Origin: Puccinellia tenuiflora
Lineage: Eukaryota > Streptophyta > Magnoliopsida > Poales > Poaceae
Direction of reading: 5' to 3'
DNA length: 64,000 bases
NCBI GenBank assembly: GCA_012064385.1
Contig: QRDG01001914.1
Span: 930,001 to 994,000 of the forward strand
In this document: piece by piece, positions 33,802 through 46,400 of the stretch
Layout: the number at the start of each line of letters is the position of its first letter
How positions within the stretch are numbered: position 1 is the stretch's first letter
Program-made: the position numbers and the translations under genes
The notes under the pieces: model-generated
The model's input: only the letters and a program-made list of their open reading frames with translations
What the model was told of the DNA's origin: nothing
Database searches by the model: none

Positions 33802-34579
33802 ATCTACCTCGGGACAACTACCACGACCAAAAGAAGAACACCGCCATTGTTTGAAAGCTTCAAATCGATAGATCTCCCTCTCTAGCCACTCAATCACTTA
33901 GTCCTTTGGAGATTTGAGAGAGGAGACCTAGATCTACACTTCAACCAAACCAATTTGATTTCCCCCTTGATTTGTGAGAGGGGGCTTGCTACTCTTGGTG
34001 TTCATTGGAACCCTAAGAGGTTGTGGTCCTTCGGAGCTTTGGGAGCTATGAAGACTTTGCCGGGAGCCACCAATTAAGTTGTGGTGCGTGCCCCGGCCTT
34101 GGGCATCGAGTCTTGGCGGCTCGGTGCATTTGGTGAAGACCCTCCAACTTGTGGAGTGTGCTTAATCCTTGTAAAGGTTCTAGTTGTCAACCTCAACGGC
34201 AACATAGTGACAAGTGCCTCGCCACATCGGTGGTAAGTCACAACGGAGATACGGTGTGCCATATCAAGGCTACACGGTGTTTCACTTTGGTGAACACCGC
34301 GCCGCTCCAACGGAGATTAGCTTCCATTGGGAAGTGAACTTCGGGATAAATCTTCGTGTCATCTTGTTGCTTATCTTTGCACTTACCTTTACTTGTTAGC
34401 ACTAGCTTACTATATCTATATCTTGTGCTAGTGATCCTTGCTCATCATATAAGGTTGTTCACCTAGTTGCATATTCTAGAGAACTTATATTTGAGCAATA
34501 TTCTTTTAAAACGAAAAAGAAGTAAAATTTGTAGTTAACCTATTCACCCCCCTCTAGTTAACCTCATCGATCCTTTCAA

Positions 34580-34592
34580 TTGGTATCAGAGC
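34580..34592 (+). promoter_or_regulatory. Primer-binding site, initiator-Met tRNA type
   Basis: TTGGTATCAGAGC one base after the LTR. Confidence 0.9.
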
Positions 34593-34632
34593 CTTGTCTC
34601 TTTATTAAAGGCTTCACCGCCTAAAGAGGAGG

Positions 34633-36252
34633 ATGGGGGACCCCACTCCCATGGAATTGCTTCAAAAGCAAGTCGAGTCCGTGGGGGAAAGAACCGATAA
34701 GAGGTTGGATAGGTTAGAGGAACTAATAATGAAACTTGCCTCTACATCTAGCAATGCAAATGAAAGTCCCTCACTAGATGAACATGGTAATCCCATATCT
34801 CATTAAAAGAAAGTGACGAACACTCATCTAAAAATGAAAACCCAAATCAATTTGGACATATTTATAACAATGCTCTTAATGTTCAACATCCGCATGTGAA
34901 CAATCTTGGTAATCCACCTCTAGTAGATAGGGCCCGTTTTACTAATTGGAAAGCTTCTATGAAATCTTATGTCTGTAGCTCTTCAATGCAAATATGGAGA
35001 ATCATTGAGAGGGGATACTATCCTAAGGATATCAACAATTTGACCTCAAGTGAGATCATTGATGAACAACTCAATGCACATGCTATGCACATGCTAGAGA
35101 AGGCAATGGTCAATGAAGGTGTCGAGCACATCCGGTCTCTCCCAAACGCCAAGGAAGCTTGGGAGTATCTACTTGCTATGTATGATGGCAATGTGAGCAT
35201 GCAACGCTCAAAGAAAACACTTCTTCAACGGCAAGTGGATCACTTCATCATGAAGGATGGAGAAGTTCCGGAGGATGTATATCGAAGACTCAAGGCCCTT
35301 GTTGTGGACATGAAGGATGTTGGATTCAAGGATTGCGATGATGATTGGTTCAAGGGAAAATTTCTTCAAACCTTGATTCCATACAATGAGAACATGGTAA
35401 TGAATGTTCAAGCAAGAGCGGACTACATGGAACTAACTCCCAATGATGTTTTGGGCACCTTTGTCACCATGAATATGATGAAGAAATCCTCGGAAGATGT
35501 TCTAGCTCGTGTGAATGGAATGAAGAAAGTATCTCTTGCCTTGAAGGCAACGTCCTATGATGAGGAAGAATCAAGTGATGAAGGTGGATCCACCTATGTG
35601 CCATCCGAGAAGGAAAAGAGGGTGTCACACAATGAGTGCTTAGCGCTTGCCAACCATAATTGGTGGAAGAAAGGGGATTTTAGATCAAATGCAACGAAGA
35701 ACAAGGGAAGAGAAGGCTCAAGTACAAAGAAAGCAAGAACTTGTTTCAATTGTGGAGATAGTGAGCACTTCGTTGCGGATTGTCCCTACAAGAGTAGAAT
35801 TGAGAATGGAGGAAAGCTCGTCAAGAAAACCAACTTTGTTCCTAAAAACAAGAACTTCATGAAGAAGGTATCTAAAAGGGCAATGGTGACAAATGAGCAA
35901 GAATATATATCCGGAGGTGAAGAAAGTGAAGATGAAGAAGAACAAGTCGGCATGGCGGCAATGGCAATTGGGGTTATTCCTTCTTCTTTGGATTCACTCT
36001 TTTCAACCCCGAATGACAAGCAAGGTCCTACCAAACACAAGTGCCTTATGGCCAAGGGTACATCTCCAAAGGTAACCCACTCACGAAAACCCTCAATTTC
36101 CTCTACTCCATCATTGTTAAATTGTGTTGAGGAACTTGATGATGAGAATGCTAATAATCTTTCAAAAGTCATGAGATCACTTGAAGTGAAAATAAAATTG
36201 CATTTGATGCCTTCATGACTCAACTTGGTAATGCATATGGTCTCATAGAAGA
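34633..36252 (+). pseudogene. Copia gag, 5' part
   Basis: ATG 34633 opens MGDPTPMELLQKQ with an N-terminal helix. A single-base shift near 34800 leads to TAA at 34804, while homology continues in the frame open to 36218. That part holds the capsid-like UBN2-type region (RFTNWKASMKSYV, EAWEYLLAMYDG) and the CCHC knuckle CFNCGDSEHFVADC at 35742-35783. A second shift near 36193 leaves the frame that continues MTQLGNAYGLIE up to the LARD-like insertion (TSD GAAGA 36248-36252). The frame carries on at 47714. Gag would form the particle shell. Confidence 0.85.
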
Positions 36253-39200
36253 TGTAGCGGACCTGCACTTAAAAATAGGCAAGATCCCTGTGTATAGTGC
36301 TAGTCCCTGGATCGAATCGCTAGCACACACAGTTTACGATGAATACCTTAACATTGTATCAATTTATTACTCGAATGATCCAGAATTTACAAATATCTAT
36401 TGCAACTTGCATAGCTCAAGGCTAGCATTTTACAAAGATCAGCACAACGGAAATAAAATTAGCAATGAGTCTCCATCATCTTCATGTGCCACAGGCGAAA
36501 CATGTTGGTTGTAGACTCGGAACCCTTAAAAGTAAACTCACTCATCGTCAGAACAATCTGCAACAAATAAAATTTTGCAACAGAGTGGGTCAGAACCATT
36601 AAAAATGGATCTGGCAAGTGACACTATGTGGACACTTAGTGGAATAACTCTATAACCTGTATGCATATTTGGCTGGTGGAGTTTCAAGGCTATTTTGCAT
36701 AAAGCCAATTTTGCCTAACACTTTTGTAAAATCTTTTCCTTAAAAATCGAGACATGTATGGTATGACAACCACAATCTCATCTACCCATGTTTACCCATC
36801 AATTTTTACTTAGAGAAATTTGAATGTTGGGAGCCTCCGTTGAATCCTTGATCAGCTGCTTGAATTGTCCGTAACCGGGGACACGGCTAAGTACTTAGTT
36901 TTTAACTCTGCAGAGGTTGTGCACTTTCACCATTAGACCCAACAAACCCAAACTATCCTCAAGCACTCAATTTGTGTTAAGGAAAAGGAGAGAGTTGAGA
37001 CGAGACTTTTCAGAAGCATTTTCTCCTTCCCTTACTGGCTTGACCCGTTCCACCTACCTCCTCTACATCTGCTTGTCAAGCCGGGAGGAGTCCACGCAAC
37101 TTAATTCATCTAGCCAGAGCCCATATGACTAATGGCTGCACGGGAAGCATCTTCGCTTAGAGAAAATTTTGGTCCCTTTGTTCCTGGGTGGCAATCCACA
37201 AGTGAATATCCCATCGGTAAAACCCCTAGGGACAACACTCAACTCATACAACCATTCAAGCCCAAATCCACCCAGGTGATAAATTAACTTAGTAGAATTA
37301 AGCTTTTCAATAAAACACTTTTGCATAGCATCAATATATCTACTAAGTTATCCATAGGATTCTAGACACAACTAGTGTAGAGGTATGAGGGGTTTAGCGC
37401 ATAGCAATAATACTATCCAACTCATGCTTATAAATAAATACACTAGTAATGCATACAAAGATACTTAGGAAATTTATGGGGGTGTGCCACTTGCCTTGGC
37501 AAACAGGAGTGTAGTAGTAGCAGTTGCAACCACTTTCGTCTCTCTCCGGAATTTCTAACAAGTCAAACAAAACACAAATAAACATACAATCATAAATGCA
37601 ACACTTTAAAAAAATATGACATGCATGAGATGCAAAATGATACAAGAAAAATAGGGTATGAAATACATGCAAAACAAATTAAGGAAAGACATAGCATGAA
37701 AAAATCCCATTTGGCTAAGGCAAGGTCAAGGTTGAGGAAAATAAATTTGATAAAACAACAACTTGAAGAGTTGTAGGGCTATCTTTAAGTTTTCACAAGT
37801 TTGGTCTTCAATAATCTTCACTTCCTTTGCAGCTTCATTTGATCTTCAATGGTCTTCATGGATCTATGTCCAAGGTGAGAGATAGAAAGTAGTCTTCGAT
37901 ATAACTTAGTAACCATGAAGTCTAAGAGAAGGAATAAAGGAGAGAAAGGAAAGAAAGACTTAGAAAAATGTAGGGGTTGGTCTTCAGGAACTTCCTCTGG
38001 ATTTCTTCTAAGTACTTTTACTTCTTGGAGATGTTTCTGATGTCTTGTTTCCTTGGCTAAGTCATTCATGAGTTCTTCATTGTTTACACTAATTTCTAAC
38101 TTAGTGGTTTTGACTAGAGGGTTCAAAGAGCTAACATGCATCCCCAAAATTTCTAAGGAGGAAGTCATGTAAGAAGTACAAAGTAATACTAAGGACTTAA
38201 TATGCATGCCATGCTTATGAAAATGCTCTAAGTAATGCAAGCAAGGAAGATGATCCAAAATAACTAAGGACCAATGGTCAAACAACAAGTCACAAATAAT
38301 TTCTAAGGAAAAGTTAACAACATAAGAGGAGCTAAAATTTTCTATGGAAAAGTGTTTGTCAAAAAATACTTATCAAATATTTTCTTAGGAAGAAAAATTT
38401 TGTTTTGGGAGACAAAATATTTCTAAGTACTTTTGGTACTAAAGTCTTCAAAATACTACTAAGTTATTTTATAACTCAAATATAAAAATAATTTTTAGTA
38501 CATTTTATTTATTAAAATAACACCTAAAAAGCATTTATGCAATATTTACTCAAACATCATAGAAATAATTTTACAAAAATAATGGAGTAGTCCTACGGCC
38601 AATACTTAGGCATACAAAACTATAGCAAAAGAGTTTGCTCAAAAATCAATTTTTAATTTGAAGTTATGTTCAAAATACTATTAACGCCACGTTTGAAATT
38701 AAACAAAATTAATTCGGCAAAGCATAAAATTAACTATGCCAAAATTTCCTACGTGTCATAAGCTTTCCAAAAATATTTTATTTGTAAAATTTGGCCAAAC
38801 CAATAAAAAGTAGTGGTAGATCTAAGTTCTAGGGTTTTTCTGCAAAACTGCCGGTCTTCGGTTGACTGTTGACTATGACCGCTGACGTGGCAGACTGACT
38901 GGGATTTGACTACGAATTTTGACCAAAAATAAAGTTGCTCGGAGGGAAAAACATGCTTAATGAAAGTTGTAGAGAATTTCGTGCTCTTTCTAACTATACC
39001 AAATATTTCATAAGTGGACGAATAGATTGGTCACAAATCACATTATACCTTTCTGGTCCGAAACTTTGACCGTGAATATCTCTTAGCTCGCTCGACCAAA
39101 AGAGGTGAGGCTTGGGGCAAAAGAAAGGTCTTGATCAGGGGAACAACTTTCGTTTTCACGGCCCGAAGATTTGAGATTGTTTTCTTCTCCGAAAATCGTC

Positions 39201-39564
39201 AAACACAATCTGTATTGTACAGAAAATTCCGTATGTCAAAACAAAAAGTGTTCAACAGCAAAGTTGTAGATAAGGGTTAGATCAACCTTCTCACCAAAGG
39301 AATTTCAATTTGAAGAACCGAGCACGAAGAGATCTAAGAATGACGACTTCAGATCGGAAGGATTGCGATTCGAAATTCTACCTCCACGGTTGATGAAAAG
39401 AGTCGAGGCCTCTCGGGATGGAAAGATATTGAACAGATCTACAATACTGATTCAGCCTCCGGTGCGATTCGAGATCGTTTTGGTGGGTAAATAAACGAAA
39501 AACGATTTCGCTGGTTAGGGTTTCGGTGGAACGAAAAGGGAAAGAGAGATGACGGCGGCTACAG

Positions 39565-39578
39565 GGGTTTAAATAGGC
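39565..39578 (-). promoter_or_regulatory. Probable TATA box of the LARD-like LTR
   Basis: On the minus strand CCTATTTAAACCCC is followed by a leader-like GCCGCCGTCATCTC. The copy in the other LTR is near 46753-46766. No flanking inverted repeat is evident here. Confidence 0.45.
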
Positions 39579-40043
39579 CAAGGGTCAGTGGAAAAGATTG
39601 ATCTCGAAGTTATCAACGCGTAGGATCAAGCGGATCCGGATTTAAAGTTATATTTCTCAAGATAATCGTGTTTGAGTGGAAAGTGTTTGAAAAACCTAAA
39701 ATTTCCTGGAGTCAGGGTTCGAACCCGAGCTGGTTCGCTCGGTCCGGCTGGGCTAGCTGTACACGCACGAGTTGGGCTGTGTCTTGGCCCAACTAGCTCG
39801 GCCGGCTGATTTTTTTTATTGTTTAAAACATTTTTCTTTATTCTATTTACTGTTTCCTTCATAACTTTTGTTTTAAAAGTCCAAAACAACTCAAACCAGT
39901 TTCTAAAAATTTGTAAAAACAAAACCTGTCTGTTAGAACTTTCAAATACACTTTTCCAAAACATTTCAAAATTCGAATTTCAAATAATGTATAAAGGTTT
40001 AATTAGACCTTTATGCTAAATTTTATAAGTAGGATTTTATAAA

Positions 40044-40440
40044 GAGAGACAATTTGCTACCCGCATGGGTAGCTACACACCCATGCGTTATACGGAGATG
40101 CAAGCCGTATGTATATGTTTTAGCATGTTTTCCTAGTAAAACACGGATAGTTGGTGTACAAAACTGATTTCGGAATTTTCAAAAAAATATTTTTTGGTCG
40201 TCATTTTTAGCTTTTGTTCATAGTTGACTTTTTTGTTGACTTTTGGGTCAAACTTTACTAAAAAAATCACAGCGGATGGAAAAAAATTCGAAAAAATTTC
40301 AAAATACTTTTTAATAATTCTATCAACTCTACTAGTGACATCCCCCTTGTCTACTTGAGTAATCTCATTTTACCATTGCATATACGTTTCGGTCAAACTT
40401 AGGGTGTGTAGCTACCCATGGGGGTAGCAAGTCTTTTCCG
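40044..40440. mobile_element. Mutator-type MITE in one LTR
   Basis: The 397-bp insert is absent from the other LTR. It is flanked by the 9-bp TSD TTTTATAAA (40035-40043, 40441-40449). Its ends form imperfect TIRs of about 39 bp around TTGCTACCC-CATGGGTAGC and CTACACACCC. A 9-bp TSD with long TIRs points to the Mutator superfamily. No ORF. Confidence 0.9.
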
Positions 40441-40923
40441 TTTTATAAATTCCTTTTGAACTTAAATTTAAAATCCATACCAAAATATCACTCAAAAGAT
40501 AATTTTGCATAAAACTCATTTTTTTTTAAAGGTTTGCTAAAAGAATTCAAAACTTATTTTAAAATCCAAATAAATATTTTCTTTCAAAAACAAAACTATA
40601 AAACTTGAAAGTATAGAATAGGTAAGTAATAGAATAACTTCCAATACATACAAACAAATCACAACCAAACATTTCACTCAAAGAAGTATACCACAATACT
40701 TCAAAATAATATTTTGGACATAGATAGTCCTTTTAATATATTTTCTTAAATATGTTTTCAAATGAAATTATTATTCCCACTTTTGAAATATCAAAATGCA
40801 AACAAAGCTATATGATGATGAATGCATGCATGAATTTTCTTTTTAAAGCAAAATACATAATAGTTTTCAAAAGTTTGAAATTTTTTTGATTTTTCATTTT
40901 TTTGAAAAACCTGGGATGTTACA

Positions 40924-42427
40924 TACTACCACCCTTAAAAGGAATCTCGTCCCGAGATTCGGAGAGGCTAGAAAGAATGGGTTTGAAAACTCCGGGTTTT
41001 TTTTTTGCAACTGGGTGGTCTACCACCCTTAAAAGAAAAATTTGTAGGTAGTCTTGAACTCCTGTCTTCGGACTAGGGTCAACTTGTGAAAATAGTCGCC
41101 GCATTGCACTCAATTATAACTCCAGCTCTTGACGTTGTGCTTCATCTTCTTAAATCATTAGATATAATCTGTACCCGCTCCTCGTAAGGATTTTGATGAT
41201 TCTTTCATCCTTAAACGATGCATTGGGGTCCTTGCATCAAATCTTCCTTTCTACTAGGTGGGCGTCTCTTATGGTATCTTCGGGTATCGAATGATCACTC
41301 ATTGGGATCACCTCACGACCAAGATGAGAGGAGTTCACATCATGGCGTTTCAACTGTAATGTCTTCATGGCTCCCATCTTCTGATGGACTCCCTTGAATG
41401 CAAAACTACGCTACGTTTTCTAACGAAACTCTCATGGTGGTCAAGCATTTCCATTGCATGATTCCTTGTTCTTCACGAGAGTTGAGGTTTAGCCTCACCG
41501 TATTACATACGCCTTGGCAGCACTTGCCTAAATTTAAGGGTAATGTATTTTCTACTATCCTATGGTTTAGGATTTTCTTCGTCGACTCTCTCATAGATAT
41601 GTCACTCAAAACTTATCATTCCTCGTAACAAAATGAATGATATGGGTAGTAGTCATGGGGCCAATCCACAACACACTCAATCATTACCTTGTACTTGGTT
41701 TGATAAATTTCGTTAGCTAACCCTCGGTCAACCTCTCTTGTCTAACAGGAAGTTTCCAATCTGTGAAACAACCTGAACTAACTTTCGATCCCTCAAAACT
41801 ATGGGAGTTGCGTAAGCTCCTACTCAACATAGCTCACATATGGTTGGTTCTTGAGGTCTTCTGCTCTCCTTGGCGTAACAACTTTCCATCCAACATAGCT
41901 CGTAAAACTTCATTTAGTTCTCTAAGACCATCCTGGTTTTGTCTCCTCTGAGATATTCTTAAGAGTCCCATACTTTTGCATCATGGGTGGAGGTTCCATT
42001 GTGTTGAGAGCTGATTGTTGATTCACCCAAATAAGGAAGTAATCCAGATTTGTGTGACATCCTTCGATGGAACCACTTGTATTTTAATCAGGCGTACTAG
42101 TTGGGCTTAGTAGAGATGGGTGGAGATAGAAAGATTCGAGATAAGTATTCCTACCCGCATACATCTAATCAAGGCAAAACATCTTACAACAACATCTAGC
42201 AAGCAACAAGCGACAAACAATGTAAAACAACCATCAATCAACGTAAACAAGCAAACTTGTATAAAACTCAAAATTTAAGGTCTTGAAGGCTTAACAAAAC
42301 GTCATAGGTTTTAAAACAAACGCACTGGTACTGCCATATCACATTTTGATAGGTCAATACATCCAAACGATAACGATACTAGACCATTTTCGCATAACGA
42401 TACTAAGATAACTGGTGGTCTCTCTAA
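40924..42427 (-). other. Interior of the LARD-like element downstream of its ORF
   Basis: Non-coding on both strands at the level I can judge. It includes the polypurine tract next to 40923 and the AATCTCGTCCCGAGATT palindrome near 40942, which I associate with chromovirus PPT regions. No pol remnant recognised. Confidence 0.55.
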
Positions 42428-43246
42428 TCACATCTTGAAGCGCTTGAAGTATTCCCGCGAGTTCGTGCACTTGCGCTTCTTCTGGCGAGTGTTCATTGCA
42501 GGCGTGTCCTCCTCATCGCTCGAGATGTCCTGGATCACCTCTTCTTCTTCCTCTGGCACATGTGCATGTGCAGCTCCATTTCCTGCATTATCATCACCAT
42601 CATCATCAGCAGCAGGCGGTGGGGGTGGGTTGAGTTGCGCCTGGAGTGCTGCTATCAGGTTATCCTTCTCCATGTTCTGCTGCTGCAAGTTATGGATGTT
42701 TTCTTCCATATGCCCGGTGAGAGTATGCAGCGCCTGGAGTTCCTGGGTCTGCGTCTCAATGACCGCCTTAGCTTGATCACGTAGTGTCATCTCTATGTGA
42801 ACTCTCTTCTCCATATCGAAGGCATAATACTCCAAATCCTCCATATGCTTCTCCAGTGTAGGGATGTTCAGCCTATCTCCATCAGTCTTCATTGCAATTC
42901 CAATCTCATCCCTCTTCCCAAAGTTGCGAAAAGGGGAGTTCTCCGGGATGTCCTCGGAGAGGGTGTAGCACAAACGGGACATGAGGTCCAGCATTGCCGT
43001 ATTGATTCCTTCCTCCCAAGTTGGGTAAGTCTTGGTGTAATCCACAGCCTCGAAGTCCGGTGTCGTAAGATCAGACCTCATGATAGTGCCTTCCCAACGT
43101 TCCACGCCGGGCACGTTGGTGTTCACCACTCTCCCTCTGAAGTAGGGCAGTGGAAGTTGCATTTGCTCCACGAGCTCAAATAGTTGTCTGCCAAAGGCGT
43201 GCTCGGACACCATACCAACATAAGCGATCTTGGTGTATTCTCCCAT
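42428..43246 (-). CDS. Conserved-looking 272-aa ORF of the LARD-like element, gag position
   Basis: Minus-strand ORF from ATG 43246 to TGA-type stop at 42428, about 180 nt downstream of the PBS, i.e. where gag starts in autonomous elements. I do not recognise a family. The N-terminal two-thirds look globular (FELVEQMQLPLPYF, TWEEGINTAMLDLMSRL). A coiled coil follows (about residues 150-205, ENIHNLQQQNMEKDNLIAAL), then a Pro run, an acidic Asp/Glu tract and a basic RQKKRKC end that could act as a nuclear signal. There are no membrane segments and no zinc knuckle. The frame is intact, unlike the older elements around it. It may be a divergent gag or a host-derived protein; function unknown. Confidence 0.6.
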   Translation of the reverse strand: MGEYTKIAYVGMVSEHAFGRQLFELVEQMQLPLPYFRGRVVNTNVPGVERWEGTIMRSDLTTPDFEAVDYTKTYPTWEEGINTAMLDLMSRLCYTLSEDIPENSPFRNFGKRDEIGIAMKTDGDRLNIPTLEKHMEDLEYYAFDMEKRVHIEMTLRDQAKAVIETQTQELQALHTLTGHMEENIHNLQQQNMEKDNLIAALQAQLNPPPPPAADDDGDDNAGNGAAHAHVPEEEEEVIQDISSDEEDTPAMNTRQKKRKCTNSREYFKRFKM

Positions 43247-43427
43247 CTATCATTTGAAGAGAGGAGAATTATTAGATTCCAAAATGAATAGGGTAATAAT
43301 TTACAAGATGAAAAGTACTTAAATTTAAAGTACACTTTAATAACTTTAAAATTCGAAAATAGCATATAGGGTAAACCTAATACTTCTAATCCAAACCTAG
43401 GGTTTTCGAACCTACAGGCAACACAAT

Positions 43428-43439
43428 GCTCTGATACCA
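43428..43439 (-). promoter_or_regulatory. Primer-binding site of the LARD-like element
   Basis: GCTCTGATACCA on the plus strand is the complement of TGGTATCAGAGC and lies two bases from the LTR at 43442, which gives the element its minus orientation. Confidence 0.9.
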
Positions 43440-43441
43440 TC

Positions 43442-46400
43442 TGTAGCGGACCTGCACTTAAAAATAGGCAAGATCCCTGTGTATAGTGCTAGTCCCTGGA
43501 TCGAATCGCTAGCACACACAGTTTACGATGAATACCTTAACATTGTATCAATTTATTACACGAATGATCCAGAATTTACAAATATCTATTACAACTTGCA
43601 TAGCTCAAGGCTAGCATTTTACAAAGATCAGCACAGCGGAAATAAAATTAGCAATGAGTCTCCATCATCTTCATGTGCCACAGGCGAAACATGTTGGTTG
43701 TAGACTCGAAACCCTTAAAAGTAAACTCACTCATCGTCAGAACAATCTGCAACAAATAAAATTTTGCAACAGAGTGGGTCAGAACCATTAAAAATGGATC
43801 TGGCAAGTGACACTATGTGGACACTTAGTGGAATAACTCTATAACCTGTATGCATATTTGGCTGGTGGAGTTTCAAGGCTATTTTGCATAAAGCCAATTT
43901 TGCCTAACACTTTTGTAAAATCTTTTCCTTAAAAATCGAGACATGTATGGTATGACAACCACAATCTCATCTACCCATGTTTACCCATCAATTTTTACTT
44001 AGAGAAATTTGAATGTTGGGAGCCTCCGTTGAATCCTTGATCAGCTGCTTGAATTGTCCGTAACCGGGGACACGGCTAAGTACTTAGTTTTTAACTCTGC
44101 AGAGGTTGTGCACTTTCACCATTAGACCCAACAAACCCAAACTATCCTCAAGCACTCAATTTGTGTTAAGGAAAAGGAGAGAGTTGAGACGAGACTTTTC
44201 AGAAGCATTTTCTCCTTCCCTTACTGGCTTGACCCGTTCCACCTACCTCCTCTACATCTGCTTGTCAAGCCGGGAGGAGTCCACGCAACTTAATTCATCT
44301 AGCCAGAGCCCATATGACTAATGGCTGCACGGGAAGCATCTTCGCTTAGAGAAAATTTTGGTCCCTTTGTTCCTGGGTGGCAATCCACAAGTGAATATCC
44401 CATCGGTAAAACCCCTAGGGACAACACTCAACTCATACAACCATTCAAGCCCAAATCCACCCAGGTGATAAATTAACTTAGTAGAATTAAGCTTTTCAAT
44501 AAACACTTTTGCATAGCATCAATATATCTACTAAGTTATCCATAGGATTCTAGACACAACTAGTGTAGAGGTATGAGGGGTTTAGCGCATAGCAATAATA
44601 CTATCCAACTCATGCTTATAAATAAATACACTAGTAATGCATATAAAGATACTTAGGAAATTTATGGGGGTGTGCCACTTGCCTTGGCAAACAGGAGTGC
44701 AGTAGTAGCAGTTGCAACCACTTTCGTCTCTCTCCGGAATTTCTAACAAGTCAAACAAAACACAAATAAACATACAATCGTAAATGCAACACTTTAGAAA
44801 AATATGACATGCATGAGATGTAAAATGATACAAGAAAAATAGGGTATGAAATACATGCAAAACAAATTAAGGAAAGACATAGCATGACAAAATCCCATTT
44901 GGCTAAGGCAAGGTCAAGGTTGAGGAAAATAAATTTGATAAAACAACAACTTGAACAGTTGTAGGGCTATCTTTAAATTTTCACAAGTTTGGTCTTCAAT
45001 AATCTTCACTTCCTTTGCAGCTTCATTTGATCTTCAATGGTCTTCATGGATCTATGTCCAAGGTGAGAGATAGAAAGTAGTCTTCGATATAACTTAGTAA
45101 CCATGAACTCTAAGAGAAGGAAGAAAGGAGAGAAAGGAAAGAAAGACTTAGAAAAATGTAGGGGTTGGTCTTCAGGAACTTCCTCTGGATTTCTTCTAAG
45201 TACTTTTACTTCTTGGAGATGTTTCTGATGTCTTGTTTCCTTGGCTAAGTCATTCATGAGTTCTTCATTGTTTACACTAATTTCTAACTTAGTGGTTTTG
45301 ACTAGAGGGTTCAAAGAGCTAACATGCATCCCCAAAATTTCTAAGGAGGAAGTCATGTAAGAAGTACAAAGTAATACTAAGGACTTAATATGCATGCCAT
45401 GCTTATGAAAATGCTCTAAGTAATGCAAGCAAGGAAGATGATCCAAAATAACTAAGGACCAATGGTCAAACAACAAGTCACAAATAATTTCTAAGGAAAA
45501 GTTAACAACATAAGAGGAGCTAAAATTTTCTATGGAAAAGTGTTTGTCAAAAAATACTTATCAAATATTTTCTAAGGAAGAAAAGTTTTGTTTTGGGAGA
45601 CAAAATATTTCTAAGTACTTTTGGTACTAAAGTCTTCAAAATACTACTAAGTTATTTTATAACTCAAATATAAAAATAATTTTTAGTACATTTTATTTAT
45701 TAAAATAACACCTAAAAAGCATTTATGCAATATTTACTCAAACATCATAGAAATAATTTTACAAAAATAATGGAGTAGTCCTACGGCCAATACTTAGGCA
45801 TACAAAACTATAGCAAAAGAGTTTGCTCAAAAATCAATTTTTAATTTGAAGTTATGTTCAAAATACTATTAACGCCACGTTTGAAATTAAACAAAATTAA
45901 TTCGGCAAAGCATAAAATTAACTATGCCAAAAGTTCCTACGTGTCATAAGCTTTCCAAAAATATTTTATTTGTAAAATTTGGCCAAACCAATAAAAAGTA
46001 GTGGTAGATCTAAGTTCTAGGGTTTTTTCTGCAAAACTGCCGGTCTTCGGTTGACTGTTGACTCTGACCGCTGACGTGGCAGACTGACTGGGATTTGACT
46101 ACGAATTTTGACCAAAAATAAAGTTGCTCGGAGGGAAAAACATGCTTAATGAAAGTTGTAGAGAATTTCGTGCTCTTTCTAACTATACCAAATATTTCAT
46201 AAGTGGACGAATAGATTGGTCACAAATCACATTATACCTTTCTGGTCCGAAACTTTGACCGTGAATATCTCTTAGCTCGCTCGACCAAAAGAGGTGAGGC
46301 TTGGGGCAAAAGAAAGGTCTTGATCAGGGGAACAATTTCGTTTTCACGGCCCGAAGATTTGAGATTGTTTTCTTCTCCGAAAATCGTCAAACACAATCTG

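Larger units (their letters stand above)
33263..34578 (+). repeat. 5' LTR of the pol-intact copia
   Basis: 1316 bp matching 54913-56221. It has a GGCCGG-rich repeat block at 33416-33745, a TATA-like hairpin at 33779-33801, and a C-run/CTCTAGTTAACC end before CTTTCA. About a dozen substitutions, one 12-bp gap and a C-run length change separate the copies. Confidence 0.93.
36253..40923 (-). repeat. 3' LTR of the LARD-like element (carries a MITE)
   Basis: Matches 43442-47708 with very few differences apart from the 406-bp insertion and duplication at 40035-40449. On the minus strand a TATTTAAA box lies near 39567-39577. ORFs such as 37818-38288 recur in the other LTR only because the LTRs are copies. 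Confidence 0.92.

Noticed and set aside
33367..33803. Several overlapping 90-140 aa ORFs on both strands in the LTR (and again at 54989-55509)
   Set aside because: They come from the GGCCGG tandem repeats, which are open in many frames at once; no domain or start context supports them.
37818..38288. 156-aa minus-strand ORF found twice (also 45006-45476)
   Set aside because: Lies in the LARD-like LTR; conservation reflects LTR duplication, not selection on protein.
36256..43480. Two tandem copies of a host segment, because the same 4.3-kb sequence appears twice
   Set aside because: TG...CA ends, PBS complement, purine tract and a 5-bp TSD show they are LTRs of one element.
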